DNA of 64,000 nt from Oscheius tipulae (lineage: Eukaryota > Nematoda > Chromadorea > Rhabditida > Rhabditidae), in NCBI GenBank assembly GCA_037178975.1, contig JASJZH010000006.1, positions 11,098,001 through 11,162,000 of the forward strand. The letters run 5' to 3'. Positions 62,438 to 64,000 of this stretch are shown in pieces. How positions within the stretch are numbered: the stretch's first letter is position 1; each line of letters starts with the position of its first letter. The position numbers and the translations under genes were made by a program. The notes beneath the pieces were generated by a model. It was not told the DNA's origin and searched no databases. It saw nothing but the letters and a program-made list of their open reading frames with translations.

Positions 62438-64000
62438 TTAGAGGCGACTAAGAAGTTCCTGCTTGGCGATTGTCTCCAAATGAACTTCATCAGGACCATC
62501 GGCAAGGCGGAGGGATCTGAAATATCTTTGTTAGAAAATGGTATCTCAACATACCGAGCACTGATATAAAATGACGAAAGTGGAGTATCTTCCGTCAATC
62601 CCGCAGCTCCATACATCTGCACGGCGCGATCGACCACCGCCAATGCCGTATTAGGCGCAACTACTTTGATCATTGCAATTTCAGCCTTTGCCTCCTAAAA
62701 AGTGTTTTTTTACGAAACAATGAATGTCGGACCTTTGCTCCTAAAGTATCAATCATATGAGCAGCTTTCAGGACCAAAAGACGGGCCTGTTCAACTTCAC
62801 AACGGCTACGAGCCAAATCCTTCCGAACTGAATCAAATTCTTGCAGTTTCTTGCGGAACGCGATTCTGTAGCTTATCTGAAAAATCTTTAACGTTTATCA
62901 TAATACTAAACAGCACCCTTTCTTTCATTAAATCAATGGCTCTTTCAGCGTGACCAATTAGTCTCATGGCATGGTGGATTCGACCTGGACCGAGTCTTCC
63001 TTGGGCAATTTCAAAGCCACGTCCTTCTCCAAGCAGCATGCTTGATTCGGGGACTCGAATATTTGTGAAAAGTACCTCGCAGTGTCCGGCTAAAAAAACT
63101 TATCAAGCTAAGAGAAAGTGGAAACCTGGTGGATCCTGTGCCCCCAAGACATGGAGATTGCGAACGATTTGAACGCCCTTGGCTTTCAATGGAACAAGAA
63201 TCATTGACTGTTGAGCTAGGCGAGATTTCTGTAAGTTTTTGTATACTCATGACGAAGCTCAAAATGGTACCTTTTCTCCTGCCACTTGGCCCATAAAGAC
63301 ACATATCTCGCAGTCTGGATGAGCAGCATTCGAAGTAAACCATTTTCGGGCGTTGATAACGTACTCGTTTCCCATTTTCACGATGGAACCCTAAAACATA
63401 ATAAGAGAGACATGAGATATCATACTTGAATGTTTGTGGCATCACTGCTAGCCACGTCTGGTTCCGTCATAGCGAAACAGCTTTTGATTTTTCCGGCCAG
63501 TAGAGGAGTCAGCCATTGTTTCTTTTGCTCGTCCGTCCCATACTTGATAAGAACCTCCATATTTCCAGTGTCGGGAGCCTGGCAGTTGAAAACTTCCGGA
63601 GCGTAGACGGATCTTCCCATCACCTCACAAATATGAGCGTATTCGACATTGGTCAGTCCAGCTCCGTATTTTTCATCGGGATCAATGTGCTCCGAAATGA
63701 AGAGATTCCAAGCTCCAAGAGTTTTGGATTTTTCCTAGAAATTCATTACCATTTTTTTTAAAACGCGTACCTTTAGCTTTTCTAGCTTGGGATTGGGTGT
63801 CCATTTATTATCTCCAATGTAGTACCTGTTTAGTTCATGTTCCAATGGTATGATGTCGTTGTGAACAATATCTCTGACGATGCTATAGAATTTCTTGGCT
63901 TTCTCGGAAAGAACAGACGGGGCCACCAGAAGAGCACCTGAACATCAGTATAGAATATGTTCAAGAAAGTCCCACCAAATTTGTTGTGCTCGTCGATCTG
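62438..64000 (-). CDS. acyl-CoA dehydrogenase, ACAD10/11 type (3' part; 5' end outside window)
   Basis: Flavoprotein that catalyses the first, alpha-beta dehydrogenation step of fatty acyl-CoA oxidation. The visible exons run in order: QIDEHNKFG near the window edge, [69 protein letters not shown] (acyl-CoA/FAD contact region), [40 protein letters not shown] then [55 protein letters not shown], and [20 protein letters not shown] with stop at 62438-62440. These strings follow ACAD11/ACAD10 rather than short- or medium-chain ACADs. Any N-terminal aminoglycoside-phosphotransferase-like domain, as in vertebrate ACAD10/11, would lie beyond the window. No internal break is seen. Confidence 0.93.

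Overview
This window is nuclear DNA from a nematode. The genes are split by many very short introns (mostly about 35-60 bases, ending in TTTTCAG or similar). Several families are nematode-restricted or typical of nematodes: transthyretin-like (TTL) secreted proteins, a MOLO-1-like levamisole-receptor modulator, a lustrin/Kunitz multidomain protein and a single-domain N-TIMP. Base composition and compact introns would fit an early-branching (Trichuris-like) lineage, but I cannot settle the species. Most start codons have a 3' splice acceptor a few bases upstream with no visible donor exon, the expected signature of spliced-leader trans-splicing. There is no rRNA, CRISPR or bacterial element, and I see no convincing tRNA.

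Layout. 0.26-2.4 kb (-): AIFM3-like Rieske/FAD oxidoreductase. 3.7-4.2 kb (+): secreted N-TIMP. 4.4-6.6 kb (-): bifunctional mRNA-capping enzyme. 7.1-9.3 kb (-): three small genes (two short membrane proteins, one orphan). 9.9-11.8 kb (-): D-lactate dehydrogenase. 12.0-13.3 kb (-): YIPF5-type Golgi protein. 13.8-16.9 kb and 19.8-21.7 kb (-): two tandem, related voltage-gated K+ channel genes. 21.7-25.7 kb: mostly non-coding, with a diverged tandem duplication. 25.7-27.8 kb (+): two TTL genes flanking a decayed third copy. 27.9-32.2 kb (+): a large leucine-rich-repeat gene matching LRRC9. 32.3-33.3 kb (-): MOLO-1-like gene. 33.9-36.9 kb (+): fasciclin-domain secreted protein. 39.9-41.1 kb (+): secreted hemopexin-like protein with a furin-type site. 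41.4-46.9 kb (-): an orphan gene only about 45 bases downstream of an ankyrin-containing L-asparaginase. 48.4-49.8 kb (-): TauE/SafE-family membrane transporter. 49.8-51.7 kb: non-coding, with a 61-base near-perfect palindrome. 51.7-59.5 kb (-): a one-domain Kunitz gene and a giant gene with about 17 Kunitz domains. 62.4-64.0 kb (-): 3' part of an ACAD10/11-type acyl-CoA dehydrogenase, cut by the window edge.

These are ordinary eukaryotic neighbours rather than one pathway. Themes are secreted extracellular-matrix/protease-control proteins (TIMP, Kunitz, FAS1, hemopexin-like), mitochondrial oxidation (AIFM3, LDHD, ACAD) and neuromuscular excitability (two Kv subunits, MOLO-1). The points most worth following are: the Kunitz protein in which 14 consecutive domains have jointly lost the Cys14-Cys38 pair; the two Kv channels that lack the S6 PxP motif; an LRRC9-type gene in a nematode; the palindrome with its associated CACGTGAAC motifs; and the TTL relic. 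Exon coordinates were read by eye, so gene ends are firmer than internal splice sites.
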